Of a DNA stretch of 64,000 nt, positions 54,199 to 63,175 are shown piece by piece. Positions within the stretch are counted from its first letter, which is position 1; each line of letters begins with the position of its first letter. Source of the DNA: Bacteroidota bacterium. Lineage in GTDB: Bacteria; Bacteroidota; Bacteroidia; Cytophagales; Cyclobacteriaceae. Location of the stretch: assembly GCA_016191555.1 (NCBI GenBank), contig JACPVX010000018.1:206369-270368 (forward strand), in the 5' to 3' direction. The notes beneath the pieces were generated by a model. The model was not told where the DNA came from. It did no database searches and saw nothing but the letters and a program-made list of their open reading frames with translations. The position numbers and the translations under genes were made by a program.

Positions 54199-54274
54199 AG
54201 CTTGTAAAGCTACGTTTTTGCTTGCGAATGTGTAGAAAGGTGTAGCTAAATTCTACTTTTCAGTCGACTGATAA

Positions 54275-55582
54275 CTAACCCAATGCTTCTTTGTATACTT
54301 TCAGAACTCGGTCGCGGGCTACTTTATGATCGACTATGGGCTTTGGGTAGGAAGGCGTTCCCCATTCGGGCACCCAATGTTTAATGTATTTAAAGTCCCG
54401 GTCGAATTTTTCTGTTTGTAGTTGAGGATTGAACACGCGGAAATACGGAGCCGCATCGCAGCCCGAACTGGCGGCCCATTGCCAACCGCCATTGTTGGCA
54501 GCCAAATCAAAATCTAATAGTTTTTTGGCGAAGTAAGCTTCGCCCCATCTCCAATCAATTAGCAAATGCTTAGTTAGAAAACTGGCAACAATCATGCGTA
54601 CGCGATTATGCATAAAGCCAGTATTGTTTAGTTCGCGCATACCAGCATCCACAATCGGGTAACCGGTTTGCCCCTGGCACCAAGCTTCAAATTCTTTTTC
54701 GTTGTTGCGCCATTCTATTTTATCATAAGCGGGCTTAAATGCTTTTGTTTCTACTTGTGGAAAGTGCCATAGAATCATGTGATAAAAATCACGCCAGATT
54801 AATTCGTTCAACCACGTTTCGTTTTTCTTCAAAGCAATTTGTACCAGCTTTCGAATACTGACGGTGCCGAACCGTAAGTGCACACTTAGTTTGGTTGTTC
54901 CTGCTATCGCAGGGAAGTTTCTTAGCTGATCGTATTTTTCGATAATCGATTGCTTTACCATTCGCTCAGGAAACGAAAAATCAGTTTGTCTAAATCCAAT
55001 TTCCGCTAATGATGGTAATGATATGGGTGATACCTGTTTGAAGTTTTTGTACCATTTTTCGCATGCAAAACTATGATAAGCTGCCTCGCTAAGCGCAGCC
55101 TTCCACTTGCGACTGTATGGTGTGAAAATGGTGTAAGGCAAGCCATCATCTTTTACCACTTCCGATTTCTCGAAAATCACTTGATCTTTATAGGTGCGAA
55201 AGAAAACTCCTTTTTTCTCCAGTATCTCTTTCACTTTTGCATCTCGCCTTTGTGCGTAAGGTTCGTAATCGTGATTGGTGTAAACGGCTTTTGGTTGAAT
55301 GGTTTGAAATAACTCTACCGGGTTGCCGTGTAACACTAAGAGTGAACTTCCCAATTCAATTAATTGCTCTTGAAGTGTAGTAAGAGATTGATGAATGAAG
55401 GCAATACGTAGATCAGTTTTATCTTCCAGTTTTTGAAGTATCTCTGTATCGAAAATGAAAATGGGTAATACATTCTCATTTTCTTTGAGAGTATGATAGA
55501 GACCCGCATTGTCTTGCAAACGCAAATCGCGTCTGAACCAGAATAGTGTTGTTTCGGAAGTTATTATTGATGGAAGTGGCAT
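54275..55582 (-). CDS. phrB: Class I deoxyribodipyrimidine photolyase
   Basis: A 435-residue CPD-type photolyase or close cryptochrome. The N-terminal antenna domain begins LFWFRRDLRLQDNAGLYH. The FAD domain has WLNELIWRDFYHMILWHFPQ, TGYPIVDAGMRELNNTGFMHN, GGWQWAASSGCDAAPYFRVF and FDRDFKYIKHWVPEWG. The length is usual. Repair of cyclobutane dimers with blue light is the standard role. It is the last gene of an ABC transporter operon. Confidence 0.93.
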   Translation of the reverse strand: MPLPSIITSETTLFWFRRDLRLQDNAGLYHTLKENENVLPIFIFDTEILQKLEDKTDLRIAFIHQSLTTLQEQLIELGSSLLVLHGNPVELFQTIQPKAVYTNHDYEPYAQRRDAKVKEILEKKGVFFRTYKDQVIFEKSEVVKDDGLPYTIFTPYSRKWKAALSEAAYHSFACEKWYKNFKQVSPISLPSLAEIGFRQTDFSFPERMVKQSIIEKYDQLRNFPAIAGTTKLSVHLRFGTVSIRKLVQIALKKNETWLNELIWRDFYHMILWHFPQVETKAFKPAYDKIEWRNNEKEFEAWCQGQTGYPIVDAGMRELNNTGFMHNRVRMIVASFLTKHLLIDWRWGEAYFAKKLLDFDLAANNGGWQWAASSGCDAAPYFRVFNPQLQTEKFDRDFKYIKHWVPEWGTPSYPKPIVDHKVARDRVLKVYKEALG

Positions 55583-55608
55583 AGTGAATCTAAGAAACTA
55601 AGCGCTAA

Positions 55609-55794
55609 CTACAACTTAGGATTGTTCTTTTGCTCCAACTCATCCAGTTCTTTTTCAAGCCGATCAATTGCCTCCATTTTTACGGCATATAGCTTCAGAT
55701 CACCAGATCGTTGAATATGCATGGCTTCTTCGAGCATTTTTTTGCGTTGGTTGATTAGTTCTTTGATGGGGTCTTTCTTGAATAGTGAGAACAT
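55609..55794 (-). CDS. Lacal_2735/DUF6435 family small protein
   Basis: The ATG at 55794 gives 61 residues (MFSLFKKDPIKELINQRKKM...), the usual family length. The frame to 55866 adds a leader that overlaps the permease gene. The protein is a charged helical hairpin (LYAVKMEAIDRLEKELDEL). Function unknown. It lies between permease and photolyase genes. Confidence 0.8.
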   Translation of the reverse strand: MFSLFKKDPIKELINQRKKMLEEAMHIQRSGDLKLYAVKMEAIDRLEKELDELEQKNNPKL

Positions 55795-55840
55795 GGCTTT
55801 TCGTTTTTGATGTAACAACCAAACCGGCAATATGTTCTGA

Positions 55841-56941
55841 TTAAACTGTTTCGGAAGCTGCCTCAAATTGGTAGTAGTACTTCTTGAAATAGCGGTAACC
55901 CAACAACCAAAGTACGATCAGCTCTACCCAATAAATTTTGAACAACACCAACATGAATGAGATCAGAAAAAACCCTAACATCCATTGCAGGTATTTTTCA
56001 TTATCTAGTTTCTTGAGTAGATGCGTATGGCACAACAACAAAAAACCAATCGCGAAAAGATAGATACCTGCCAGATCGATAACATGAACATGATTAATCG
56101 CCAGCATGATGATCTCTGGTATAAGAAGAATGGTATAAGTGATTGCCAGATAAAGAAACCGGTTCAACAGTGAGATCGGAAGCGTTCGCATGAAAAGCAA
56201 AAATCGCTCCTCCATTTTTCGAAGCTCAAAGACAACAACGCTATGCGAAGCCAATCCGAATAATAAGCCTAAGGTTGCCACCCTTACCTCATAATGATCA
56301 ACTGGTATTTGCAGGAAGCCAAAGATGCATAGCAACGATGCTACTTTCGCAAAGAAGAAAACAGTCGGCAATTGAGTTGTCAAATGGCCTAGATAAAATA
56401 ATGGTAGCGGTTTCGGCCACTTCCAGGTTATTCGAGGTAAGTCAAGTTTGAATCGAAATAAATGTTGCGCTTGTATACGATAAACTAGCCATCGGGCACT
56501 CGCCAGATACAACGCAGCTTGAAAAATGATGATGGAAGCGACTGATATGTAGTTTTGCGATTGAAAACCCAATGCAATAATGAAGGTGGTATAAGCTAAT
56601 ACAGGCAGGTGCAATAGCAAAATCAATTGTAAAGATTGGGAAAAAAGTTGCGAGTGATTAATCAACGCCAACTGAAATACAAACTGATTTTGTGGTTGCC
56701 GTAATTGTTCGGCTATAAACTGAATACACTTTAGCGAATAGAGAAGCCACACGCCAAATACCATCAATTGAAAAATCGCGGAGGTAAGAGTTGCATAAAT
56801 CAATGATTGGTGGTAGCTAACAATCTGACTCGATTCAACGATGCCAAACATCAAGTAAAACACAACAAAAAACAAACCCGCATTGCGTTCGTAAAAACGT
56901 GCTACCAATACTTTACCCAGCACTTTGGTTACAGATAGCAT
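55841..56941 (-). CDS. ABC transporter membrane protein
   Basis: A 366-residue, very hydrophobic protein with about ten helices. It overlaps the ATPase gene by 13 nt, so it is the likely membrane partner, although no named permease family is recognised. Substrate unknown. Confidence 0.7.
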   Translation of the reverse strand: MLSVTKVLGKVLVARFYERNAGLFFVVFYLMFGIVESSQIVSYHQSLIYATLTSAIFQLMVFGVWLLYSLKCIQFIAEQLRQPQNQFVFQLALINHSQLFSQSLQLILLLHLPVLAYTTFIIALGFQSQNYISVASIIIFQAALYLASARWLVYRIQAQHLFRFKLDLPRITWKWPKPLPLFYLGHLTTQLPTVFFFAKVASLLCIFGFLQIPVDHYEVRVATLGLLFGLASHSVVVFELRKMEERFLLFMRTLPISLLNRFLYLAITYTILLIPEIIMLAINHVHVIDLAGIYLFAIGFLLLCHTHLLKKLDNEKYLQWMLGFFLISFMLVLFKIYWVELIVLWLLGYRYFKKYYYQFEAASETV

Positions 56942-57552
56942 ATCGTATGATTTTCGACTAATAGCTCCCGATGCGGTAGAGAAGGAATATCAAATGCCTG
57001 GTGCGATGTGAAAAGAAAATGGATACCCTTGGCGGTATACAATTCAATCACTTCATACAACAGCGGCACCGTTTCTTTGTCGATGGTCACTAATGGTTCG
57101 TCTAACAAAATGTAGGCTGGGTGACCAATGAAGGCCAACACCAATGATAGTTTTTTCACCATACCGCTGGAATATGTTCCAATGGGTTGGGTAATAAAAG
57201 AGCTGATATTAAATTTCTGCACCAGAAAATCAACCTCGTCTTTTTTTGCTTTTCGAACTTGTGTGAAGAAGGCAATCAGATCAATGCCAGTCAGAAACGG
57301 TGGATAGAGCGGTTCGGCTTCTATATAATGAATCAGCCTTCGGTATTCAACAGATTGTTTTCGCAAGTCAATGCCATCAACCACAATATCTCCTTCAAAA
57401 GGAATCATGCCCGCTATCACTTTCAGTAAAGTTGATTTTCCGGAGCCGTTGTTTCCTTTAATCCAATAAAGGCCGGAATCAAATTGCAGCTGATCTACCT
57501 GAATGATCAGGTTCGATCCATATTCTTTCTTGACGTGGTGAAGGATTAACAC
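56929..57552 (-). CDS. ABC transporter ATP-binding protein
   Basis: A 207-residue ATPase with Walker A GNNGSGKST, signature YSSGMVKKLSL and Walker B YILLDEPLVTIDKE followed by the switch histidine in FLFTSHQAF. The start codon is GTG at 57552. It energises the membrane protein encoded next. Confidence 0.93.
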   Translation of the reverse strand: MLILHHVKKEYGSNLIIQVDQLQFDSGLYWIKGNNGSGKSTLLKVIAGMIPFEGDIVVDGIDLRKQSVEYRRLIHYIEAEPLYPPFLTGIDLIAFFTQVRKAKKDEVDFLVQKFNISSFITQPIGTYSSGMVKKLSLVLAFIGHPAYILLDEPLVTIDKETVPLLYEVIELYTAKGIHFLFTSHQAFDIPSLPHRELLVENHTICYL

Positions 57553-57686
57553 AGATATAAGTTTTGATTGGGTTTAAAGATATTAAAACCATCGGCTGAG
57601 CTCACAGACAGTTTTGGACAAGTTTTGATGTTAACCTAATGTTACGTAATTGTTAATTTCTTAATATTAAGGAAATTTTAAGCTTC

Positions 57687-58454
57687 ATGCATCGCAAACT
57701 TACTTTTCTTCTAATAGCTTGTTTTTCAATTACCTTCGAGCTTTTCAGTCAGCAAAATCCCGTTGTTGACCAATCTACAGAATGGTTTGCCATCGCATCA
57801 ACGTCTAAAATAAATAGCTGGCTCAATATTTATGTAGACGTCCATTTGAGATATATCAAAGGCTTTCAACCCATGCAAAATCAGGTTCGCTTTGCACCGG
57901 AATGGGTCATTTCAAAAAAAGTAAGCATCATGCCTATTGGCTTAGTTTACATCCGTAATTTCATATATGGCGATCAGCCCACGGCCTATGAAAACAATGA
58001 GAGACGCTTGTTTCAACAATTCGTTTACAAAAGTGCAGCAGGCAAGTGGTCATTTAACCATCGTCTAAGATTGGAAGAACGATACATTCAGATACATTCA
58101 CGAGATGTGAACAACAACATAACAGATAATGGCTTTTCAAATGAGCAATTTCGGGTTCGCTACAGACTGATGGCCAACTATGTTTTGAATAAACCTAAAG
58201 TAGAACCAGGCGCACTTTCCTTAGCTCTCTATGACGAAATTTTTGTAAGCTGGGGAAAACTTGTTACGTTCAATTCACCTGATCAAAACCGTATTTTCAT
58301 TGGCTTGGGTTATCAGTTCACGAAAGATATTGCCTTGCAGTCTGGATTTCTTTATCAGGCGTTAATTAAAGCTAATGGTGTTCAGCAAGAAAATAACCTA
58401 GGCTGGATGACTCAGTTCACATATAACTTCGATTTTTCGAAAAAGACCGATTAA
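57687..58454 (+). CDS. DUF2490 outer-membrane protein
   Basis: A 255-residue exported protein (MHRKLTFLLIACFSITFELF signal, then SQQNPV). Alternating beta strands and Trp/Tyr-rich segments (FNHRLRLEERYIQ; FRVRYRLMANYVL; IFIGLGYQFTKDIAL; GWMTQFTYNFDF) match DUF2490, an outer-membrane barrel of unknown role. Confidence 0.82.
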   Translation: MHRKLTFLLIACFSITFELFSQQNPVVDQSTEWFAIASTSKINSWLNIYVDVHLRYIKGFQPMQNQVRFAPEWVISKKVSIMPIGLVYIRNFIYGDQPTAYENNERRLFQQFVYKSAAGKWSFNHRLRLEERYIQIHSRDVNNNITDNGFSNEQFRVRYRLMANYVLNKPKVEPGALSLALYDEIFVSWGKLVTFNSPDQNRIFIGLGYQFTKDIALQSGFLYQALIKANGVQQENNLGWMTQFTYNFDFSKKTD

Positions 58455-58543
58455 CCGCTCGTCACGTTTCTTCGATTTGTCAAGGTTTCAGAGGGAATAG
58501 GGCGTATCTTACAGAAATTAACTTTTTACCTCAAAATCACTTC

Positions 58544-59608
58544 ATGGCATTTATTGACAATGTTCTTCAAACTCCTTCGTATGGCTGGGCAAATTCGGAT
58601 GGAAAATTAATCACTCCTTCTCTTAAGCAACTGTATTCAGAAGCTTTCTCGCGCATCAACGTTTTCAAATCAAAAAGAAACTGGATTCCTTTTATCAATT
58701 GGTTCATGGCCATCTGCATGTTGCCATTTTTATTTTTCTTCTTGTTCTCTTATTTCTCATTACCATTCTTAGGTGCTTTTATATTGTATGCCATGATCAT
58801 CATGAGCACACATGGAACCATTTGGTTTCACCGATATAGCACCCATCGCGCATATACATTTAGTCATCCCTTCTGGCGATTCATTACTCAAAATTTAGTG
58901 CTTCGAACATTTCCGGAAGAAATTTATGTGGTATCGCATCATGTGCATCACTTAAAGTCCGACATGCCTGGCGATCCGTACAACTCCAATGCAGGTATTA
59001 TGTATTGCATGTTGTCCGATGTCAATCACCAAAGCGTTGCAAAAAATCTGTCGGAAGAAGAATACAAAAAGGCTTCGCACTTTTTGAGTCACACTGGTGT
59101 GATGATTAATTCATACGCTCAGTATTTAAAATGGGGATCTATCGCTAATCCGTTTTATACCGTTGGCCTTTGGATTTTAAATTGGTCATTTTGGTATGGT
59201 ATTTTTTTTCTGATTGGCGGACATGGGTTAGCATGTGCGTTGTTTAGCGGAGCCTTGTTTTGGTTTGTGCTAGTTCGCGCTTTTAATTATACCGGACATG
59301 GTGGTGGAAAAGTAAAGCATGTAGACGGCATCGACTATGACAGAAGTAATATGTCAATCAATCAAACCCGCCCGGGATTGTTTTCTGGGGAGTGGCACAA
59401 TAACCATCACCTGTATCCGGATAGTGCTCGTGCCGGTTTTTTGCCTTATCAGATTGATTTAGCTTGGATTTACATCTGGACGATGAAACGATTAGGTGCT
59501 GTTTCCAGCTATCGCGATTCGAAAGCACATTTCCTCAAGCGCTTTTCGTTGAATAAAGAAGGAAAACCGTTAATGGCTACCCACGAAGAAGTTGGTGTTG
59601 TAGAATAA
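58544..59608 (+). CDS. Acyl-lipid/acyl-CoA desaturase
   Basis: A 354-residue membrane di-iron desaturase. Three histidine boxes are visible: HRYSTH near residue 100, HHVHH near 130 and HNNHH near 282. About four membrane helices lie between. It should introduce a double bond in fatty acyl chains and so adjust membrane fluidity. Its 3' end overlaps the convergent idi gene by 32 nt. Confidence 0.9.
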   Translation: MAFIDNVLQTPSYGWANSDGKLITPSLKQLYSEAFSRINVFKSKRNWIPFINWFMAICMLPFLFFFLFSYFSLPFLGAFILYAMIIMSTHGTIWFHRYSTHRAYTFSHPFWRFITQNLVLRTFPEEIYVVSHHVHHLKSDMPGDPYNSNAGIMYCMLSDVNHQSVAKNLSEEEYKKASHFLSHTGVMINSYAQYLKWGSIANPFYTVGLWILNWSFWYGIFFLIGGHGLACALFSGALFWFVLVRAFNYTGHGGGKVKHVDGIDYDRSNMSINQTRPGLFSGEWHNNHHLYPDSARAGFLPYQIDLAWIYIWTMKRLGAVSSYRDSKAHFLKRFSLNKEGKPLMATHEEVGVVE

Positions 59609-60083
59609 GTTTAAACCAGTAGGTGAATGCATCCGGGTTTTGATCAACCTGCTGATGCAGTTCACTGAGGCTACAATACTTCCAGTCTTCCACTTCCTCA
59701 TGGTTCACTGAAGGAGTGCCATCATAGATTCCTTTGAATACGTGATCGACTTCGTATTCGATCAGATTTTTATCCAATGGTGTGCGGTACGTAAACTTGT
59801 ATGCAAATGCGGGTATAATTTCTATACCCATCTCAAATTTCAATCTGCGCTTCACGGCAATTTCAATGTCTTCGTTAGGAACCGGGTGACTACAGCAGGC
59901 ATTGGTCCACAATCCTCCGCTGTGGTATTTGGTCTTTGCCCTTTTCTGAATAAGCATTTCTCCGCTAGAATTGAACACTAAAATGGAAAAGGCGCGATGA
60001 AGTAATCCTTTTTGGTGAGCCTCCAATTTTTCCATCGTCCCGATTTCTCGGTCAGCCTCATCTACCAGAATCACGTGTTCCAT
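59577..60083 (-). CDS. idi: Isopentenyl-diphosphate delta-isomerase, type 1
   Basis: A 168-residue Nudix-fold isomerase that interconverts IPP and DMAPP. The catalytic Cys is in TNACCSHPVPNED, the Nudix-like helix in IEIAVKRRLKFEMGI, and the catalytic Glu in NHEEVEDWKYCSL. It follows crtB with a 1-nt overlap and feeds the carotenoid pathway. Confidence 0.94.
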   Translation of the reverse strand: MEHVILVDEADREIGTMEKLEAHQKGLLHRAFSILVFNSSGEMLIQKRAKTKYHSGGLWTNACCSHPVPNEDIEIAVKRRLKFEMGIEIIPAFAYKFTYRTPLDKNLIEYEVDHVFKGIYDGTPSVNHEEVEDWKYCSLSELHQQVDQNPDAFTYWFKLILQHQLLRG

Positions 60084-60922
60084 CAGATGAGATTAAGTTG
60101 ATGTTTTACAAAAGAGTAGGCGAGGATGGAAATTTTCCTGCGGTTGCGTACGCGAATGCGCTTTGTCAGTACCGTGTGGCAAGGAGTATTTTTAATTTTC
60201 TCAAACAATGCCATGTAATAGAGATAAGCTACATATACGCCAAGGCGCGCGCACCGTGGCAATTGCTTAATTCCTTTATACCCCTCAGCGAAATCTGCAG
60301 CAATATCTTCTTCGATCATTCGCTTGGCATCTTCGTTGAAATTCGAAAGATCAATGCCGGGGAAATAATTTCGCCCCATTTGCATATAATCGGCATTGAG
60401 ATCGCGAAGGAAATTTATTTTTTGAAAGGCAGCGCCTAACTTCATAGCCAAAGGTTTTAGCCGTTGATACATGGCGTCATCCCCATTACAAAATACGCGC
60501 AAGGTCATTAACCCCACCACTTCAGCCGAGCCTAAAATATATTCATTGATTCCCGACTGATCGTAACTAGTTAAGTTCAAATCCATCTCCATACTTTTCA
60601 GAAACTGATCGTACAGATTTTGTTCAATGCCAAATTGATGAACCGTTTTTTGAAAGCTATTTAAGATTGGGTTCAAACTGATCTTTTCAGCAACGGCTTG
60701 ATAAGTATCTTCTTTAAATCGCTGAAGTAAGGTAGCTTTATCATAGTCGTGAAAAGTGTCGACTATTTCATCAGCAAAACGCACAAAGCCATAAATGGAG
60801 TAAATCGGGTCACGCATTTCTTTCACCAGACATTGAATGCCCAATGAAAAAGAGGTGCTGTATGCGCGCGTGGTCATACGGCTGCAACGAATACTTACCT
60901 GATCAAATAGTTCTTTACTCAT
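60083..60922 (-). CDS. crtB: Phytoene synthase
   Basis: A 279-residue squalene/phytoene synthase that condenses two GGPP to phytoene. The first aspartate-rich motif is in YGFVRFADEIVDTFHDYD and the second in FQKINFLRDLNADYMQMGR. It lies 30 nt after crtI and overlaps idi by 1 nt. No GGPP synthase gene is in this window. Confidence 0.95.
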   Translation of the reverse strand: MSKELFDQVSIRCSRMTTRAYSTSFSLGIQCLVKEMRDPIYSIYGFVRFADEIVDTFHDYDKATLLQRFKEDTYQAVAEKISLNPILNSFQKTVHQFGIEQNLYDQFLKSMEMDLNLTSYDQSGINEYILGSAEVVGLMTLRVFCNGDDAMYQRLKPLAMKLGAAFQKINFLRDLNADYMQMGRNYFPGIDLSNFNEDAKRMIEEDIAADFAEGYKGIKQLPRCARLGVYVAYLYYMALFEKIKNTPCHTVLTKRIRVRNRRKISILAYSFVKHQLNLI

Positions 60923-60952
60923 TCATCCTTTGCTTTAATGCAACTTGGTGTT

Positions 60953-62425
60953 TCAAGCCCGATCTCGCTTTATCAATTCGCCAGCTACTACCTGCCCGGA
61001 GATAAGTGATGGAGGAACCCCGGGGCCGGGTACCGTCAATTGACCCGTATAAAACAGATTGGGTAGGGTTTTGTTTAAGATGGAAGGCTTTAAATTGGCC
61101 GTTTGCATAATCGTATTCGCTAAACCGTAGGCATTTCCCTTAAAAGCATGATAATCACTAATAAAATCAGAATGCGCGTAGCTTCTTTTATAAATAATGT
61201 TATCTCTTAATGAATCTCCTGTTAATTTTTCGATTCTGTCGATCATTAGGTTAAAGTACTTTTCTCGTACGGATTCATCGTCTTTCAGACCCGGAGCTAC
61301 CGGCAATAAAAGAAAGATATTTTCATATCCTTCCGGTGCCACACTTGCATCTGTCTTAGATGGAACGGATACATAAAACAATGGATCGGTTGGCCACTGT
61401 GGACTTTCATAAATTTCTTTGGCGTGTTTACCGAAATCGCGGTCAAAGAAAAGATTGTGGTGCAATAATCCTTTTACTCGCTTATTCACTCCCAAGTAAT
61501 AAATCAAACTGGAAGGAGCCATCACCCGCTTTTGCCAATAGTCTTCTGAGTAGCGTCTATAATCAGCAGGTAACAATTCTTGCTCCACATGATGATAATC
61601 CGCGCCTGCAACTAAATAATCCAGCGTATGTTCTTTACCATTAGTTTGAATGCCACTGACTTTTTTATCGCTAACGATTATGTTTTCAACTTCACTGTTG
61701 AATTCAAATTTTACTCCGAGGTTTTTCGCCACGCTTACCATGCCCTCCACAATTTTGTGCATGCCGCCCATGGGGTACCAGGTGCCGAGCGAAACATCGG
61801 CATAATTCATCAATGTGTATAAGGCAGGTGTTTTATCGGCTGGGGCTCCTAAAAATAATACCGGAAATTCAAGTAATTGAATGAGGCGTGGGTCTTTGAA
61901 ATGCTTTTTCACGTAAGTAGATACCGACTCAAAAACGTGAAGTTTAAAAACGCCTTTCGCTAATTCCATATCCATTAACTCGGTAATGGAAATACCCGGC
62001 TTATAAACAAGTTTGTTGATTCCTACGTCATACTTATATTTTCCTTCAACCAGAAACTGTTTGAGTTGTGCGCCACTGCCCTTTTCAATTTTTTCAAAGT
62101 AGGCACACAGTTGATCTTCACCTGCCGGAATATCCCACACATCTTCTTTGCCAAAAAATACACGGTACGAAGGATCTAACCGATGAAGGTCAAAGAAATC
62201 AGAAGGCTTTTTGCCGAATAAGGCAAAGTACTTTTCGAATACATCGGGCATCCAATACCAACTAGGGCCCATGTCAAAAAGAAACCCATCGGTTTCAAAT
62301 TTGCGTGCACGCCCACCTGCCGATGAATTTTTTTCAAAGACAGTGACATCATAGTCTTTTTGCGCCAGACATGAAGCTGCCGCCAATCCTGCAAAACCCG
62401 AACCGATTACACCCACTTTTTTCAT
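60953..62425 (-). CDS. crtI: Phytoene desaturase (lycopene-forming)
   Basis: A 490-residue FAD-dependent desaturase that converts phytoene to lycopene. The N-terminal fold motif is VGVIGSGFAGLAAASCLAQ and the C-terminal signature is FYTGQLTVPGPGVPPSLISG. Its pairing with crtB distinguishes it from the CrtD copy at 14-16 kb. A bidirectional hairpin separates it from the upstream sigma gene, so it probably has its own promoter. Confidence 0.95.
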   Translation of the reverse strand: MKKVGVIGSGFAGLAAASCLAQKDYDVTVFEKNSSAGGRARKFETDGFLFDMGPSWYWMPDVFEKYFALFGKKPSDFFDLHRLDPSYRVFFGKEDVWDIPAGEDQLCAYFEKIEKGSGAQLKQFLVEGKYKYDVGINKLVYKPGISITELMDMELAKGVFKLHVFESVSTYVKKHFKDPRLIQLLEFPVLFLGAPADKTPALYTLMNYADVSLGTWYPMGGMHKIVEGMVSVAKNLGVKFEFNSEVENIIVSDKKVSGIQTNGKEHTLDYLVAGADYHHVEQELLPADYRRYSEDYWQKRVMAPSSLIYYLGVNKRVKGLLHHNLFFDRDFGKHAKEIYESPQWPTDPLFYVSVPSKTDASVAPEGYENIFLLLPVAPGLKDDESVREKYFNLMIDRIEKLTGDSLRDNIIYKRSYAHSDFISDYHAFKGNAYGLANTIMQTANLKPSILNKTLPNLFYTGQLTVPGPGVPPSLISGQVVAGELIKRDRA

Positions 62426-62514
62426 TAGACTTCCATTAGTTTAAAAATGAGTGATTGATTTAGGGGAATTGGTTTCATTGGCAAAATGGATGATCAATAA
62501 TACCTATAAAACAC

Positions 62515-62545
62515 AAAAATCCTTTCAGTGTTTGAAAGGATTTTT
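62515..62545. terminator. Bidirectional-looking terminator between sigma and crtI
   Basis: A 12-bp stem with loop GTGTT (62515-62545), flanked by A on one side and T on the other. It follows the sigma gene on the minus strand. Confidence 0.8.
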
Positions 62546-62568
62546 AGGCAGGAGCTTCAACAATTGGC

Positions 62569-63072
62569 TTATTGATAACCAATCAATTTCTTTTGAATCT
62601 CTTTGCGTGCGTGAAAAATTCTGTTTTTTACAGTGCCAATCGGTAAATTGAGGTGTTCGGCAATTTCGTGGTATTTGTAGCCTGTGGTGTGCATTTTAAA
62701 AGGAATCAACAATTCGTCTTTCACATCATTCACGTTTCGCCACACTTCTTTGAATTCCACACTTCCTTCGGGGCGATTGAACGTATGAGTGTCTTCCACA
62801 TTCAAATGATATAGTTCTTTCGTGTTATCAGTGGAGGTGCGCTCACGTTTCGATTTGCGGTAATTGTTGATGTACGTGTTGCGCATGATGGTGAAAAGCC
62901 AACCCTTTAGATTGGTGTCTTCTCTAAACTTGTTACGGTACGTGAGTGCCTTCAGAATGGTGTCTTGAACTAAGTCAAGAGACTCTTCTCGATCGCGCGT
63001 GAATCGGTGCGTGAAACCGCGCAACGTGGGGCGAAGGCTGGCAATTTCTTTGTCAAATTCTAGGGCAGTCAT
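62569..63072 (-). CDS. ECF sigma factor next to the CarH-like gene
   Basis: A 167-residue ECF sigma factor. Region 2 covers about residues 12-80 (DREESLDLVQDTILKALTY; NLKGWLFTIMRNTYINNYRK). Region 4 covers about 110-162 (LLIPFKMHTTGYKYHEIAEHL; IGTVKNRIFHARKEI). No anti-sigma gene is adjacent. The gene sits between a B12-type photoreceptor and crtI-crtB-idi, so control of carotenoid and light genes is likely. Confidence 0.92.
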   Translation of the reverse strand: MTALEFDKEIASLRPTLRGFTHRFTRDREESLDLVQDTILKALTYRNKFREDTNLKGWLFTIMRNTYINNYRKSKRERTSTDNTKELYHLNVEDTHTFNRPEGSVEFKEVWRNVNDVKDELLIPFKMHTTGYKYHEIAEHLNLPIGTVKNRIFHARKEIQKKLIGYQ

Positions 63073-63101
63073 GTGTTTAGTTTTTGATTTTAAACTTTAA
63101 A

Positions 63102-63132
63102 CAAAGTACACCCATAATGACAAGATATCAAA
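63102..63132 (-). promoter_or_regulatory. Candidate promoter of the ECF sigma gene
   Basis: On the minus strand TTTG (63132-63129) and TACTTTG (63108-63102) are 20 nt apart, and the -7 box is 29 nt before the ATG. The sequence CAAAGTA (plus strand) is repeated exactly at 63102-63108 and 63129-63135, which could be an operator overlapping the promoter. Confidence 0.5.
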
Positions 63133-63175
63133 GTAAATGTTTAATTATTTATTAAAAATGTTAAACGAATTTTAT

